64,000 nucleotides of DNA, taken from Nageia nagi. Taxonomy: Eukaryota; Pinophyta. The stretch is from contig JBITNC010000001.1 of assembly GCA_050084985.1 (NCBI GenBank), forward strand, positions 153,264,001-153,328,000, written 5' to 3'. Of this stretch, positions 36,706-49,205 are shown piece after piece (position 1 is the stretch's first letter; each line of letters opens with the position of its first letter). The notes under the pieces were generated by a model that was not told the origin of the DNA, searched no databases, and saw only the letters and a list, made by a program, of their open reading frames with translations. The position numbers and the translations under genes are program-made.

Positions 36706-37545
36706 CTAATTTGCATGATTAATAGAATCATAAAACATATTAGAATCATTCATGAGAAGATCAAATTCATTATTCTTATCCCCATCATTAGGATCATCAT
36801 CTTGAGGATCAATGGGTTTTACCTCTTCAATGAGATAAGCAACCTTTTCTTCAATTTCATGGTGTACATATTCTAAGTAGCCATCACCAATTCCTTCTTC
36901 ATGTCCCTCTTCCTCCATGAAGCACTATGCAAACACATCCTCTTCTTCTTCATTTAAATCTGAAATAATAGTAATATGGGACTGTTTCTCCCATTCTTTA
37001 TTATTATTCTCTTCATCTATGCACTCCACATGTGCATCTTCAACTCTTAGAATAATCAAGTACTCTTGTACATCATCTTCTTCAATCTCTTCTTCCTCTT
37101 CTTTACCTTTACATGAAGCAAATCCTCTCTTGCCACCTCTTCCTTTGGTAGCATACACACCTCTTCTTTGGATGTTCCTCTCATAGGCATTCCAAGTCTC
37201 TTCCTATAAAACTACATCTTCATAGGGCTTCACATAAAAAACTTCTTTCCTACATAACAAGGGATCATCATCCTTATGTAGGTTGAATTCACATTCACTA
37301 CAACCTACTTCATAATTCTCATTCTCAAAACTAGCATTCAATTCTCTCCAAAAATCAAATGTTGTTTTGTAATTTTTAATCAAAGGAAATATATCAAATG
37401 TGATATCTCTCCTCAATTTCATGAGTGCTTTCCAATTTTGGTGTTGTTTCTCTTTCCTTCTCATTCTTTCTTCACCTTCAATGATGATCCAATTTGTTGG
37501 TTCTACATATCTAGCCTCTACAATATACCAAAAATCCAAACACTA
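36706..37545 (-). pseudogene. Copia-type element gag-like ORF1
   Basis: One frame from about 37539 to 36706 with stops at 37204 and near 36922. The N-terminal 70 residues (NWKALMKLRRDITFDIF, FWRELNASFE) resemble the start of a Copia gag. A basic Gly/Arg patch follows (TKGRGGKRGFASCKGKEE), then a long acidic Asp/Glu region to the end. It was possibly the packaging protein of this non-autonomous element. Confidence 0.55.
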
Positions 37546-37754
37546 CAAATAAGTTTCCATATTCACCTTTCAAATCTAGAAACAAAGTAGTATTGATAAC
37601 CATTACACTAGAACAACAAAGAAACCCAAATAGAAATCAACCATGAAAATATTTTTTTACAAACTATTCTCAAGATCCCTATAGGTTTACTCTAACTTAT
37701 TCCATATACCAAGCTTCTTCATACCCATTAAATCATACCAAATCTGATACCAAA

Positions 37755-38461
37755 TGTAGTTTTTAAAGAGTTTCAATAAAACTTGAAATTCATATTTCCT
37801 AATATAGATTCACATTTCCAAATCTATGTTATTGCAAAACACCATTAAACATTAACATTTATAGATTTGAGATAAGAACATATATTGGAATTGAAATCAT
37901 GTATTAATTGAGGCTTCAATGGTAATTGACATTCTATAAAATACTTTACATAAAAACTATAATTCCAAAATGATGGATCTCATAGATCCATACTCCAACA
38001 TGCCTCAATCTACTTAAAACATGAAGGATCACATGTATTTATATATACTAATGTTCTAAAATGATCTCAGACATTATTACAACCATAAAACAACCAAAAA
38101 ATAACTTTGAAAGTCACCAATATCTACCAAAATTATCCTAGGTGAAATGTGGAAGCATTTCTAAAATGTAAGCATGTTTCTAAACTATGTGCATGTTTAT
38201 TTCTTTAGGGGGTAGATAAGGATAGTTTACCAGAAAATAGCCATAATGGTTTCCAATCCTTAAGAAAGCATAGGCATGCGTATACTCATTAATAAGGCCT
38301 CTTTGAACACTATCTAAAAAAAAAGAATCAACTCAATTGGATATCTCCATAAAATGATATACCTTCTCTAATTTGATTGATCATTTTGAACTAATCCAAT
38401 TGGTAGAGAGTTAGAAATGCAAGTTTATGATTTGGTCTTTAATTGAGCTCAAGTTCCAACA
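37755..38461 (-). repeat. Copia-type element 5' LTR (right)
   Basis: 707 bp partner of 34486-35186, next to the iMet primer site. Confidence 0.9.
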
Positions 38462-38509
38462 TGAGCTAGAGAGAATGAGGGCTTACATGCTATTTTCATG
38501 GGGTTTATA

Positions 38510-38725
38510 TTTCCAAAAAATAAAATAAAATTCTTAAAGACCAAAATTTCATTCTTTAAAAGCAAAATTTTAATCTTTAAGAACTAAAATTTCATTTTCA
38601 TTTCAAAACTCTAAATAAAAATGAAATTTTAGTTTTTAAAGATCGAAATTTTGTTTCTTTCTGGTTCAAGAGGGAGAATGAAATAAAATTTTGGTATTTA
38701 AAAATTAAATTTTGATTTAGCCCAC
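38510..38725. repeat. Short AT repeat in both orientations (block A)
   Basis: Repeats of the form TTCTTTAAAGACCAAAATTT and its inverse every 20-40 bp; the block B copy is at about 59910-60090. Confidence 0.6.
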
Positions 38726-38808
38726 CTTTTTTCCCCAAGTGAATAGGTCCATCTTAAATGGACCCATCTTCTTGTACTTACCCCATGCCTCATTTTGTTA
38801 TGCTATCT

Positions 38809-39890
38809 ATAGGCAAACAAGTTCACATTGCAATATCAATCTTTATTGATATATTATTTAAAGTCCTTTTTATTCATCTAGATGCACAACATAACCAATA
38901 ACCATGCATTGTATATTATTCACTTTTAGTTTACATTATAAAAAAAAAGAATAAGTTTTTTAGATTCTCTATTATTTAATTGTGAGCTATAAATGTTATT
39001 TATGCATTGCCTCACATACCTAAAGTGTCCGTGAATGATATTATACAAAATACTCATGCAAGTATCTTTGGACAAAGTGAGACATTATGGATACATTGTG
39101 GGTGCTATTTATATAATCTTGTGCTTCATCTAGATGCTTAACATGGATTAGAAGGTCAATCATACATGTATTGTATTACATTATGAGATTAATATGATAA
39201 TAAAAATATTAATAGCCTTCTTTCATTAAGAGACCCACATAGCTACATTTTGCATAGATGTTTATCAAGGCTATTATCATAATTACACATGAAATAAAAC
39301 CACATATAGTTATTTATCCCTAAATTTCCATGCCCTATTTTATTATAAAATCTATAGGTACCAAGAGAATAAGTCCACATTACAACATCAAGTTTTATTT
39401 CATATACACACATAACATAGCTAATAAACATGTATTGTAAATTATTCACTTTTAGCTTACATGGAGAAAAACTATAAGTTTTTTGGATTCTACATTATTT
39501 AATTGCAAGCTATAAATACTATCTATGTATTGCATTCCATGCTTGAAATGTTCATGGTTAACATTATATAAAAAATTCATAGAAGTTTTTTTAGACAAAG
39601 TGAGATAATATAGGTCAATTATGTGTACATTTAACCATACATGTATAGTGTTTCATTATGGTTGCATTCATGTATTTGAAGTATTGATAGACCTATTTCA
39701 CTATACTTGCATGGCTATATGGATATAAGATACTAACAAATGTAACACTATCTATATATTCCATTTTCTCAAATAGTAAGATAGATTTTTTGTTATATAA
39801 TCATTCCTTGAATATATTGCAATCATTGCATTCCATGAAATTATTTTATGCATATTATCAAATGAAATACTTATCTTCTTAATGATTCTA
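38809..39890. repeat. Degenerate tandem duplication, 542-bp period (block A)
   Basis: CTATAGGCA...TTCACTTTTAGTTTACAT...TATTTAATTGTGAGCTATAAAT at 38809 onward recurs from 39351 (CTATAGGTA...TTCACTTTTAGCTTACATGG...ATTTAATTGCAAGCTATAAAT). The same pair exists in block B near 60180 and 60720, so it predates the A/B duplication. Confidence 0.7.
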
Positions 39891-40752
39891 TATTTTGAAT
39901 ACATGTCTATCAATGATTACATTATATATCATTTTGAGTGTATATTTACCAAAGATTACAATATATGCCACTTTGAGAATACATTGAGCATAAGGAGTTA
40001 TTAACATATCTACAAAATAATCATAAGCTATATGAACATATATAAAATAACCATAAACTGATTACATCATAACATAATCTATCAAATGGAGTTCAATGAT
40101 AAAAATTAAATATTGCAACATATACACTTAGCATGCTTACTAACTCCAAAATTCCCAATATTTTATTTCAATCACATCTTTTTCTTACTTTTGGTCCTCC
40201 TAAATACTTTGGCTTACTTTGGCATAGGTATATTATATTTTAGATTTCATCAAGTCCCAGATGCCACTATGTGTTTGGCTTATTTCCCCTTATTCACTCT
40301 ACCATATTGATCTTTAGAGTGCTTCACATTACCAAATGACTTCCATTTCTAAAATATTAGAGCTAATGGTATATATTCATTTGATTTAGAGCTATAAAAT
40401 TAAGGAACTAAGTTTTGGTTGATCTTAGGGATGTATCTTGGTGGTTTTCCTATCAAATCATGAGCATAAATGCAAGAAAACTATGTTATGTGATTTCCTT
40501 GCATTTAAAATGGAGGTTTCCAATGAATTAGCCAAGAAGAAATGGAAAATGACCTTTTATGTGTTATAAAAATGACACAAGTACAAATTTATAGTCTAAA
40601 ATCATCTTATATCTACCTTATAGTATGAAATACCTGATAATAACTTTACAAAGTTTGATCCAAATTTTTGGAAGGCTTTCTATGCCATACACTTCATAGA
40701 ATTTTGTAATCATTTTGAATTTAGCATCAAACTACTATACATTTTTTTTAGT

Positions 40753-40953
40753 TTAGTTATCCTCTTTCTTTACCCTCTTTGCTAATAGTTTGATACCTAT
40801 TACATTTGCTACTACTTCCATGGTGAATTTGAATTCTAAATCTTCTACTACAACTTTATCATTATTCCATGTTTGGAGAAATTGTTGAAAAATATTTATG
40901 TCATAACCTATAAAGAATTTAAAGATATGTTGGAGTCCTCCTTTGTACATCAT
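40753..40953 (-). pseudogene. Short unrecognised coding remnant shared by blocks A and B
   Basis: 66 codons, MMYKGGLQHIFKFF...; the core is FLQTWNNDKVVVEDLEFKF. Block B (62105-62305) has the same frame with three stops, and most differences keep similar residues. The pattern of a Trp followed by V/E-rich strands and a T/M-E-V-V-x-x-IG stretch resembles N-terminal pieces of plant transposon proteins, but I cannot name the family. Confidence 0.35.
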
Positions 40954-41728
40954 CTCCTACAAAGCTTTATTTTATTCGATTTGAGAATATTCATCAGGCT
41001 CTACCTGAATAATGTCACCTCTCAGGATGAGAATGATAAGTACAAATTGAGAATAGTGAGTCCAAATTGAGAATGGTAAATTCAAATGAGAGAATGTTAT
41101 TTTCATGTAAATACTTTCATATATATGCAATGCTCCTCAGAAACTTATGATCACTGCACCATCAACTTATATTTGATAAGGCATGAAATATAATTTCAAG
41201 GAAACTTGTGAGGATTATCCCGCTAGCCTATATTTATTTTATAGATGAAATCATGAGATAATATTTTATAACCATATTTGTATTATATACTACAATGGTT
41301 ATAGACCTATATTATTTTACTATATTTTTATATAATTTATTATTGAAATGTCACCCTAAGATGATGGTTATATGTATTATAATATGATGCTATAGTACCC
41401 ACCTTTGTATGAAGATACTAAGGCAGTTATGATTAACAAATTAAAATTTCCATCATATCTTGTAATATTTTTACTACACCCTCATATAATATGGAAAAAA
41501 ACTACCATTAAATTCCTATCATAGTGGATTATAACCATCCTCAATGCTTGATTTTGGTGTAATACTAAATATAGCTAAGGTGGGGTAATAAGGTAATTTG
41601 TTACAAACTAGGGTAAGTAATATTTAACAATTAAGCATCATAATCCCAAATCTAAATATATCTAATTAAAATCTTCCCTTTTTTAAATCTTACCTACCCT
41701 ATTTAAAATCTCTAGGTAAGATTTAATC

Positions 41729-41791
41729 GAGCAATCAGACTACAAAGTAGAGCAATGAGTTTAAAATATCTACTTTGTAGTCTAATTGCTC
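41729..41791. repeat. 23-bp inverted repeat (hairpin)
   Basis: Left arm 41729-41751 (GAGCAATCAGACTACAAAGT...), right arm 41769-41791 (complementary, one mismatch), loop 17 bp. Block B has only the right-arm side in recognisable form (about 63430-63455). Confidence 0.85.
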
Positions 41792-43069
41792 TAATTTAGT
41801 TTAAAACTTATCATTATGTCTCAAGAATCTCTTCAAGTCACCTCAATGATTGCCAATGAATTCCTAGATGTCTCAAATTTTTAATGATGATATTCATATA
41901 TTTGAATGGATGATATATCTATAGATCTTGAGTTTTCATAGATAATTCTTAATGACAAAGAAAATTAATGATTTAAAATGATCTTGAACCTCCTTTTATA
42001 TATTATGAAAGAAAGAAAAGAAGATAAAATTAGTTGACTATATCTTAAATGTATAATATACTTCATTAAAATTCTCTTAAATGAACTAATTCCTTTTAGA
42101 ATCTAAAATTATAATTTTTAATAGAATAAAAATTAAAATTAGGTATCTATACTAATAGTTTTTAGAAAAAATACTTCTATAAAATGATTTTACTATAAAT
42201 TATAAGGGTTTAATCTTACTTTACAACTTAATAATATATGTGATTTGTATAATTTAAGGTCTCCTACCTCTGTAAGAAGACTAAATCCTAATTCTAAAAT
42301 CCCTTAAAGGACTCACTCCATTGGTAAAATACCCTCACGTAATATAGATATACCTCAAATGGATTAAATCTTTTTTAAGTTGCCATTAACCAAAGCCTTC
42401 AATATACTTTCATCCTAGTTTATTTCTATGATAAAGATATTTTTTTCAAACCTAAATTTAGTGTCTGATTAGCCCAAACATGTTGAGACATTTGTTCCTC
42501 TTATTAATCCTTTTATAGGAAGTTTTTAAGTATATAATAATGTTTTTTTATAATCATTTTCCTACAAACATATTTAATCATAGTTGTAATCAAATTTCTT
42601 ACCCATGAAGTTGAGTTTTATTTTAGCAATCAAGTTATATATACCATATTAAGAAATTACGAAAGTTTAGAATTACAACAAAATATAAATATTCAACTTT
42701 ATAAAATATAATGATTTATAGTATTTCAATAAAAAATTGAATTTTACTTATTCAAAGAATAAATCAAATAAAATTCATAATTTTTTATTACTCAATTATT
42801 ACTTCTAGACTATTAAAATTTTAAATTTTAAATATTACTTCTAGACTTTGAAAATCTCAAATTTTAAATATTTAAAAATAACAAGGACCCCATAAACCAC
42901 TCAAAATCATATTATATTGCATGTTTTGATATATTTTCTTGAGACATATTTACATATTAAAATAAAATAATAATTAATAACTTATTCTCTTAATAAATGG
43001 TAAATTATTGAAAATCACTTACAATGCATACTAAAATTAATCTATTATGTTGTTTTTTCTTTTATGTTC

Positions 43070-43650
43070 TAATCAAAGTACTAAAATTTCTTATGAACTA
43101 CAAAAATGACAACCATAACATTTTCTAAGATTTCATTAGTCATGTGAAGGTGATTTAAAAAACTCTTATAAGTAAGAGTGAATCAATATTAGAAGAAGAA
43201 AAGTAGATGATATTGTTACTGAGTAAAAATCTAATGAAAGAAATAAAAGTTATAACATAAAAAATTTAATAATAATGCTACTTATATATATATATATATA
43301 TAGAAAAATTTCTTATGAACTACAAAAATGGAAAACATAATATTTTCTAATATTTCATTAACCATATAAAGGCCATCTAAAAAACTCTTATTAGAAAGTG
43401 TGAATCAAAAACTTATATATAATGTTACTTATATATATAGGGAAATTTCTTATGAACTACAAAAATGGTAACCATAACATTTTCTAACATTTTATTAGCC
43501 ATGTGAATGCCATCTACAAATATATTATAAGAAAGAGTGAATTCATATCTTAAGAAGAAAACTAGATGATAATGCTTCTGAATAAAATTCTTGTGAAAGA
43601 AATAAAAGTAGATGATAATGCTACTGAATAGAAATGATGGTACATAAATT
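43070..43650. repeat. Three-copy repeat in unit 1
   Basis: Units begin TTCTTATGAACTACAAAAATGG near 43088, 43309 and 43447 and run through GTGAATC...AAGAAGAAAAGTAGATGA. The counterpart in unit 2 is at 49206-49720, and an inverted partial copy is at 28465-28870. A TA microsatellite lies at 43284-43302. Confidence 0.75.
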
Positions 43651-44176
43651 TTTTCTAATTTTTTGAACTAAATTAAATAAATAAAATTACAAAAGCTTCA
43701 TTCTACACATGATGGAAAATTTGAGCTTTTTTTTTAATTTCTATCATCAATATGCATGTAAAGTTATTTATAGATAATAATTTATTTACTTATTATTAGA
43801 ACATCTTCAACAAATATTTTTAAATTTAAAAATGATAAGATATTAGTTACAATAGATAGATTTAACTTATTTATATTAATCAATTACAATTATATGATTA
43901 AAAATACTACAACCATTTTTTTTTTTTATAAATTTTATATGTAGGATAATCTAGTTCTCCTTTAAGATAAATTTTATATAGAACCAAATACTATATTGTT
44001 ACCTTGTACATAATGAGAGATTGTATTATTTTAACCATATTACTAATCAAATATTCTAATTTTTATTTCATATAAATATATATAATAATAAATTTAATGA
44101 TCATTTGAAAAAGAAAACCAGAATTCAATTTACCTAAATGCTAATAAATATAACACAAACTAAATAGCTTTAATTT

Positions 44177-44308
44177 AATTTTTTTTTTGGAGGTTGTCCC
44201 ACTCTATAGGATTTTAGGTATGTTTCAACTTTTAGGGGCAAAGAGTTTTCAAATTGGACTTGAGCTTTGAACTACTCACCTCTCCAACTCCTCTATCCAT
44301 CAATTCAT
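44177..44308 (-). mobile_element. SINE-like insertion 1 (132 bp)
   Basis: Flanked by a perfect 14-bp duplication AATAGCTTTAATTT (44163-44176 and 44309-44322). Read on the minus strand it ends in an A tract (AACCTCCAAAAAAAAAA). It contains GTAGTTCAAAGCTCAAG, loosely like a tRNA B box. Unit 2 has no insertion at the matching place (about 50745). Confidence 0.75.
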
Positions 44309-45140
44309 AATAGCTTTAATTTACTTCTATTACTAATCAAATATATCATTCATTATTTTATCATTAAAAATATTCATTAACTTATACAAAATAATGGTAT
44401 TAACTATTAGTAATCTTAATAATAATAATAAATCATATAACTATGTGTAAATTATCTCAAATCTTATTCATACATTTAATATCAAATTTATTATTGATAA
44501 CCTTTAATTTTTTTTTAAATATATATTAATAATTAAAAGTTATATGTTATTTTAAACATTAATAAATTAATAAAAACAATTGTCCAATTGACTAATAAAT
44601 CTACTATAAATTTATAATTCTAATCAACGTATCAAAGAAAGATTGTAATTTTTACTTGTTTTTGAAGGGAAGAGAAGTCTATTCAATTGTTAATAAGATG
44701 GATGTAATATAGCAATATAACAATCGTATAAGTTGTCCTTTGACCTTGATCATCGATGTTTAGAACATATTGCTAGTATTTAGGGTTTATTGTGAAGTTG
44801 AATCTCAAATCTCAATAACATATATGATGGATAACTTTCGTGATAATATAACATATATGACATGTGACAATAGATTTATGAACTTACATATGCTTTCATC
44901 CAACGTAACTTTTATGGTACATCTAGAAAATATTAAATCAGTTCAATGACTTCTGTCTACTTAACAAATAAAAAACCTAGGAACATTTTTAATGTCAAGT
45001 TCTTCATATACTTCGGAAAGTTTTGTACAGGCTCTTAGCTGTTTTGTGTATACTATCTATGCTGAATGTAAATTGTTGAAACTGATTTTGGATTTTTTCA
45101 TAGGACAAATATATTAAATGCTTTAAAATCAGTGATTACA

Positions 45141-45230
45141 TATCTTCAAATCTATGGGAATTTTGAAGATTTTGATATTCTAACCTATCTTCAAATCTAT
45201 GGGAATTTTGAAGATTTTGATAATCTAACG
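45141..45230. repeat. 45-bp tandem duplication upstream of LAZY copy 1
   Basis: TATCTTCAAATCTATGGGAA...ATTCTAACC twice (45141, 45186). Unit 2 has a single copy near 51277. Confidence 0.85.
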
Positions 45231-46197
45231 TGTTACTTTCTGCACCACAAATATTCTCCGTAAGATCTCTATCTGTGTTTTATAAACTTATACCAAAATT
45301 ATAACACCAAAGATATATTCAAAGAGATTGAGCACTTGCCATGGAGAAAAAGAAACATGTGACATCCTCATGCAACCGCCATGATTACTACTCTATGTGA
45401 TATGAAAATTCAAAGTAACATGATACCAGAACAACTTTAGTTTTTGCAAGTGTTTTAGAGAGAGCAGAAGTTGAAGATTACTTCGCCCTTAGTCGGAAGG
45501 AATCTCCAACGTCAGGCACAATAAATTAGAATATAAATGGTTGACCTATTGCATTCATTGGAATTGTGGACTGCAGTCTACTTTCCACATGATTAATTAA
45601 GATTAAAAGCTTCGAATCGTTTCGGGACTGACAGCAGAATACTAGAAGAATTTAGTTTTACAATAATTCTAAATTTGGTGAGGCAACTTACACATGTATA
45701 GTTTTATGTCTGTTACTTATACCATGAACAACTTTTCAGGAATGGAAATCTAGATCCCAGGGTGCATCCACGATTGTAGTGAGAATTTTTTTGAAGTCAC
45801 CAGGTGACTCTGTGCGAGAATTTATTTTATTTCCCTTGGATGAAACCACTCCACTATAGGAAGAAGTGGGTCCCTTGGATGAAGGCATGCCACGATGGTA
45901 CGAAGGGGGAACTTTTAGAATGCTCGAGAGCCTTCGCTATGTAGGTCACGTAATCCGAGGAATAATCCTCATTAACTAAGGGTCTAATTAAACCTTTCAA
46001 ATCTAAATAATTAGATAAAATCTACCTTGGGATTATGTAAGTTGAATAGAGAGAAAGAAAAGGTGTTAAATATCAATCTATTGCTTCTTTGGAAGAAGAG
46101 GAAGCAATCAATTCTGATGGAAGGATTCCAATTCATTTCCACTTTGAGGACATAGAAATTCTGGGTGTCAATCCTTGACTAACTTTGGAGCTTTACA

Positions 46198-48047
46198 ATG
46201 AAGGTATTTACTGCCATGAATGATACGCATCTTGTAATTGTTTGTTTGGAGTCATAAAATTTGTGGAAGAAGAAAAAATCATGTAAAGGGCTAAAAAAAT
46301 GCTGACATTCTTCTTGTCTAACTCAATCCCATTGCAGATCTTCAATTGGGTTCAGAGGAAGTTCAATCCAAAGAAGATAGTTTACGGTGGCCATATTATC
46401 AATACTTCAAATAGGACTCACGGTGAGGTGTTTAAAGACTTTGACTTACGAGTATAATTTAGTCATTTGATATTTCAACCTTGTGTACTAGCATTGGGAT
46501 TTTTATTTTGATAGGGCTGCTTTACCTCTTGGAAAAGACATTTTTGTTAGTGTTTTGTTGCTGGTGCATGCATAATAACATATAGATTTGTATATGTTTA
46601 CAACTTTGATCTCTTTCCACTTGAGAACTAGTAATGTAATAGTCGTGGTAGAGTAAGGAGTTTTAAGTGTATTTTTTCGGTTTGTTGAATGCGAGATCTT
46701 GTTTGAATCAGATGCATTATTAGAAGGGAAGGAAGAGGAGCAATGTGGCACATTAGCCTTTAACAATTGGCTGCCAGAGAATTTGTTGTCAATTGGTACT
46801 CTTGGAGTTGATGGAAACTGTGTGAAGCAGCACCACTATCAAAATTACCCGATGTATGAAGAAGATCAATACATTACACTGATTGAGGTGGAGGAGTTCG
46901 AAAAGAACTTGGCCAAGATCTTGGGACTTGAAGATCATGCCATATTGCAAAATGATATTAATGCTCATAATCAAATATCTGATGACAATTGTAACTGCAA
47001 ACAAGTGTCACATACTAACCATCTAGTCCTTCAAAAGGAGTTATATGATAAGGAAGAGCCCCAGTCTCAGCTAGCCAAGCCTAGTTTTCCCTTGAAGGAA
47101 TTTCTTGAGATTCCAGTGAATGCCAACAATTCAGCTGAGCACAAGCCTAAGAAGCGGAAAAATATAACTCTGGGTGCAATCCTTTTAGGTAAGAAGCAGA
47201 GGGAAATAGTATCTCAGAATCCCAGTATGATGCTAATGACAAGATGGAATTAGCTAAATCTGGCCATACATTGAAGGAATATGGAGTCTGGGAGATGGAC
47301 AAGATCGTCATCAAGAAGCTACTCAAACGCCTTCAATCATCATCACAAGGGTCTAGTGGATTCTCCCAGGTAACATCAACGAGCTATTTTACAATAAAAT
47401 CTAGTTGTATGTACAAATCTAAGAATAGATGAGTTGATAATGAATTATGACCACAAATAGTTCTCCATTCTCAACCAACTGTACATCTAATTGGGAGTAA
47501 CTGTAATTATTTTTTCAGTCTTGTATATTAGAATACGAGTCCTAGTTCTTAGGTCTGGATTGATGTGATGACTAAATGGATTCTAGTTATGTTGGGCATT
47601 TTGAATCTATTCTACACGCATAGTTCAAAAAAGCAATTGCAATAGAGAACAGACTTACTTAGATTTGATCATATAATTACTTGCAGTGGTTAAAATAGAT
47701 CAATAAAAATCACAATGAATTCAAATTGATGAAGTTTTCTTGTAAAATTACCTACTTTTCATATTGAACCTACAATTCATCATGATATTGGGTTAATTAT
47801 ATCCCACTTTCTGCTTATTTGAATGTCACAGCTGAAAAACTATGGTGGGAAAGAGCTTATTCAAGGGAACTGGCTTACAGGCATTGAAGAAGAGATTACA
47901 AAAATCTTCCAGGCATGACCGTGAGGCAAGTTGTCCAACATTGAGCTGTGAAAGTGCAATTTCACCACCTGAAGAGATGGTCAAGGGTCATCATCATGCA
48001 ATATTAATGCCAACCAAGGCTCAATAAACACGACTTCCTCTACCATA
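46198..48047 (+). pseudogene. LAZY/IGT-family gene, copy 1 (truncated, frameshifted)
   Basis: Same exon layout as the copy at 52069. Exon 1 is 46198-46203 (MK), exon 2 is 46338-46451 (IFNWVQRKF...), and exon 3 starts at 46696 (NNWLPENLLSIGTLG). A 1-bp deletion near 47231 shifts the frame and ends the protein after about 190 codons of exon 3; the original frame resumes from 47244 (SGHTLKEYGVWEMDK). Exon 4 begins after the AG at about 47832, carries a 1-bp insertion (CTGAAAAACTATGG) and is cut at 48047 by the tandem-duplication junction. The end of exon 4 and all of exon 5, with the conserved C-terminus, are missing. It keeps an ATGAAG|GTATTT start that is closer to the family pattern than copy 2. 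Almost certainly non-functional. Confidence 0.85.
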
Positions 48048-49205
48048 TTTTTTCATAGATAATTCTTAATGACAAAGAAAATCGATGATTTGAAATGGTC
48101 TTGGAACCTCCTTTTATAAGAAAGAAAAGAAGAGAACAATAGTTGACTATATCTTGAAAGAATAATATACTTTATTGAAATTCTCTTAAATGAATTAACT
48201 CCTTTTAGAATCTAAAATTGTGATTTTTAGTAGAATAAAAATCAAAATTAGGTATCTATAATAATAGTTTTTAGGAAAAAATTCTTCAATAAAATAAGTT
48301 TACTATAAATTATAAGGATTAGTCTTACTTTTCAACCTAATAATATATATGATATGTATAATTTAAGGTCTCTTATCTCTAGAAGAAGACTAACTCCTAA
48401 GTTTAATATCCCTTAAAGGATTCAATCCATTGGTCAAAAACCTCATGTAATATAGATATACCTTAAATGGATTAAATATTTTCTAAGTTGCCATTAACCA
48501 AAGCCTTCAATATACTATCATCCTAGTTTATTCCTATAATAAACTTATTTTCTCCAACCTCAAAGTTAGTATGTAAATAGCTCAAGGGTGTTGACATATT
48601 TGTTCCTCTTATTAATCATATTTAATCATAGCTGTAATCAAATTTCTTACCTATAAAATTGAGTTTTATTTTAACAATCAAGTTATATATCCCATATGAA
48701 GAAATATAAATATTCAAGCTTTATAAAATATAATGGTTTATAGACAATAAAAAATTATTTTTTACCTTATTTTATGATGTAATATTCAAAGAATATATCA
48801 AATAAAAGTTGTAATTTTTTATTACTCAATAATTGTTTCTAAACTATGAAAATTTTAAATTTTAAATATTACTTCTAGACTTTGAAAATCTCAAATTTTA
48901 TTTTTTTAAAGATAACCCCATAAAGAACTAAAAATCCTATTATGTCATATGTTGTGATATCACCTATGATGTGCCTATGATGTGGAAATCTTTTTAAAAA
49001 TCTTCTCTAGAATTCTTTATGGTCAATTTTTGGATTGGTACTATCAAATTCCTTGAGACTCTTTAAAAGTTTAAAAATGAATTTTTATTTAAAATAAAAT
49101 AGTAATGAATAACTTATTATCTTAATAAATGGAAAAGTATTGAAAATCATGTACAATAAATGCATATGAAAATTAATCTATTATATATTTTTGTACCTTT
49201 ATAGG

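Larger units (their letters stand above)
34486..38461 (-). mobile_element. Non-autonomous Copia-type LTR element, 4.0 kb
   Basis: LTRs of 701 bp (34486-35186) and 707 bp (37755-38461) start TGTAG and end CCAACA. The minus-strand primer site TGGTATCAGATT lies 2 bp inside the right LTR (37741-37752). The minus-strand tract AAGGGGGAGAATGTTGG abuts the left LTR, as in many Copia elements. Only 2.6 kb lie between the LTRs and contain no protease, integrase or RT. Block B lacks the element at the matching place (59853). No clear target duplication remains. Confidence 0.85.
30436..42345. repeat. Block A of a segmental duplication (paralogue: 54676-64000)
   Basis: Collinear similarity to block B. 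It begins at TACAAGAAGGAAGAA (about 30442; 54684) and runs through shared landmarks: GGAATGCCTCTATGGGCATC (30783; 54992), the LINE, the PPR E-motif array, the 542-bp tandem and the unrecognised ORF at 40753. The block differs from B by the Copia-type element at 34486-38461 and lacks the CACTA element present in B. Divergence is appreciable, with frequent substitutions and small indels. The right limit is where the window ends in B. Confidence 0.85.
41933..48047. repeat. Tandem unit 1 (about 6.1 kb) carrying the first LAZY copy
   Basis: Begins at TTTTCATAGATAATTCTTAA and ends inside LAZY exon 4, where unit 2 starts with the same words at 48050. Unit 2 (48050 on) follows it in order, with small indels and two independent short insertions. 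A third copy of the unit start lies at 63590-64000. Confidence 0.85.

Noticed and set aside
36917-37186. Ser-rich plus-strand frame
   Set aside because: It is the shadow of the acidic region of the Copia-type element's ORF1.
43284-43302. TA-rich microsatellites here and near 49720
   Set aside because: Simple repeats, common in such DNA; no further meaning seen.
46503-46766. 87-codon minus-strand frame repeated at 52374-52637
   Set aside because: It covers LAZY intron 2 and the start of exon 3 in both copies. Its conservation follows from the tandem duplication, and the plus strand carries the family motifs.
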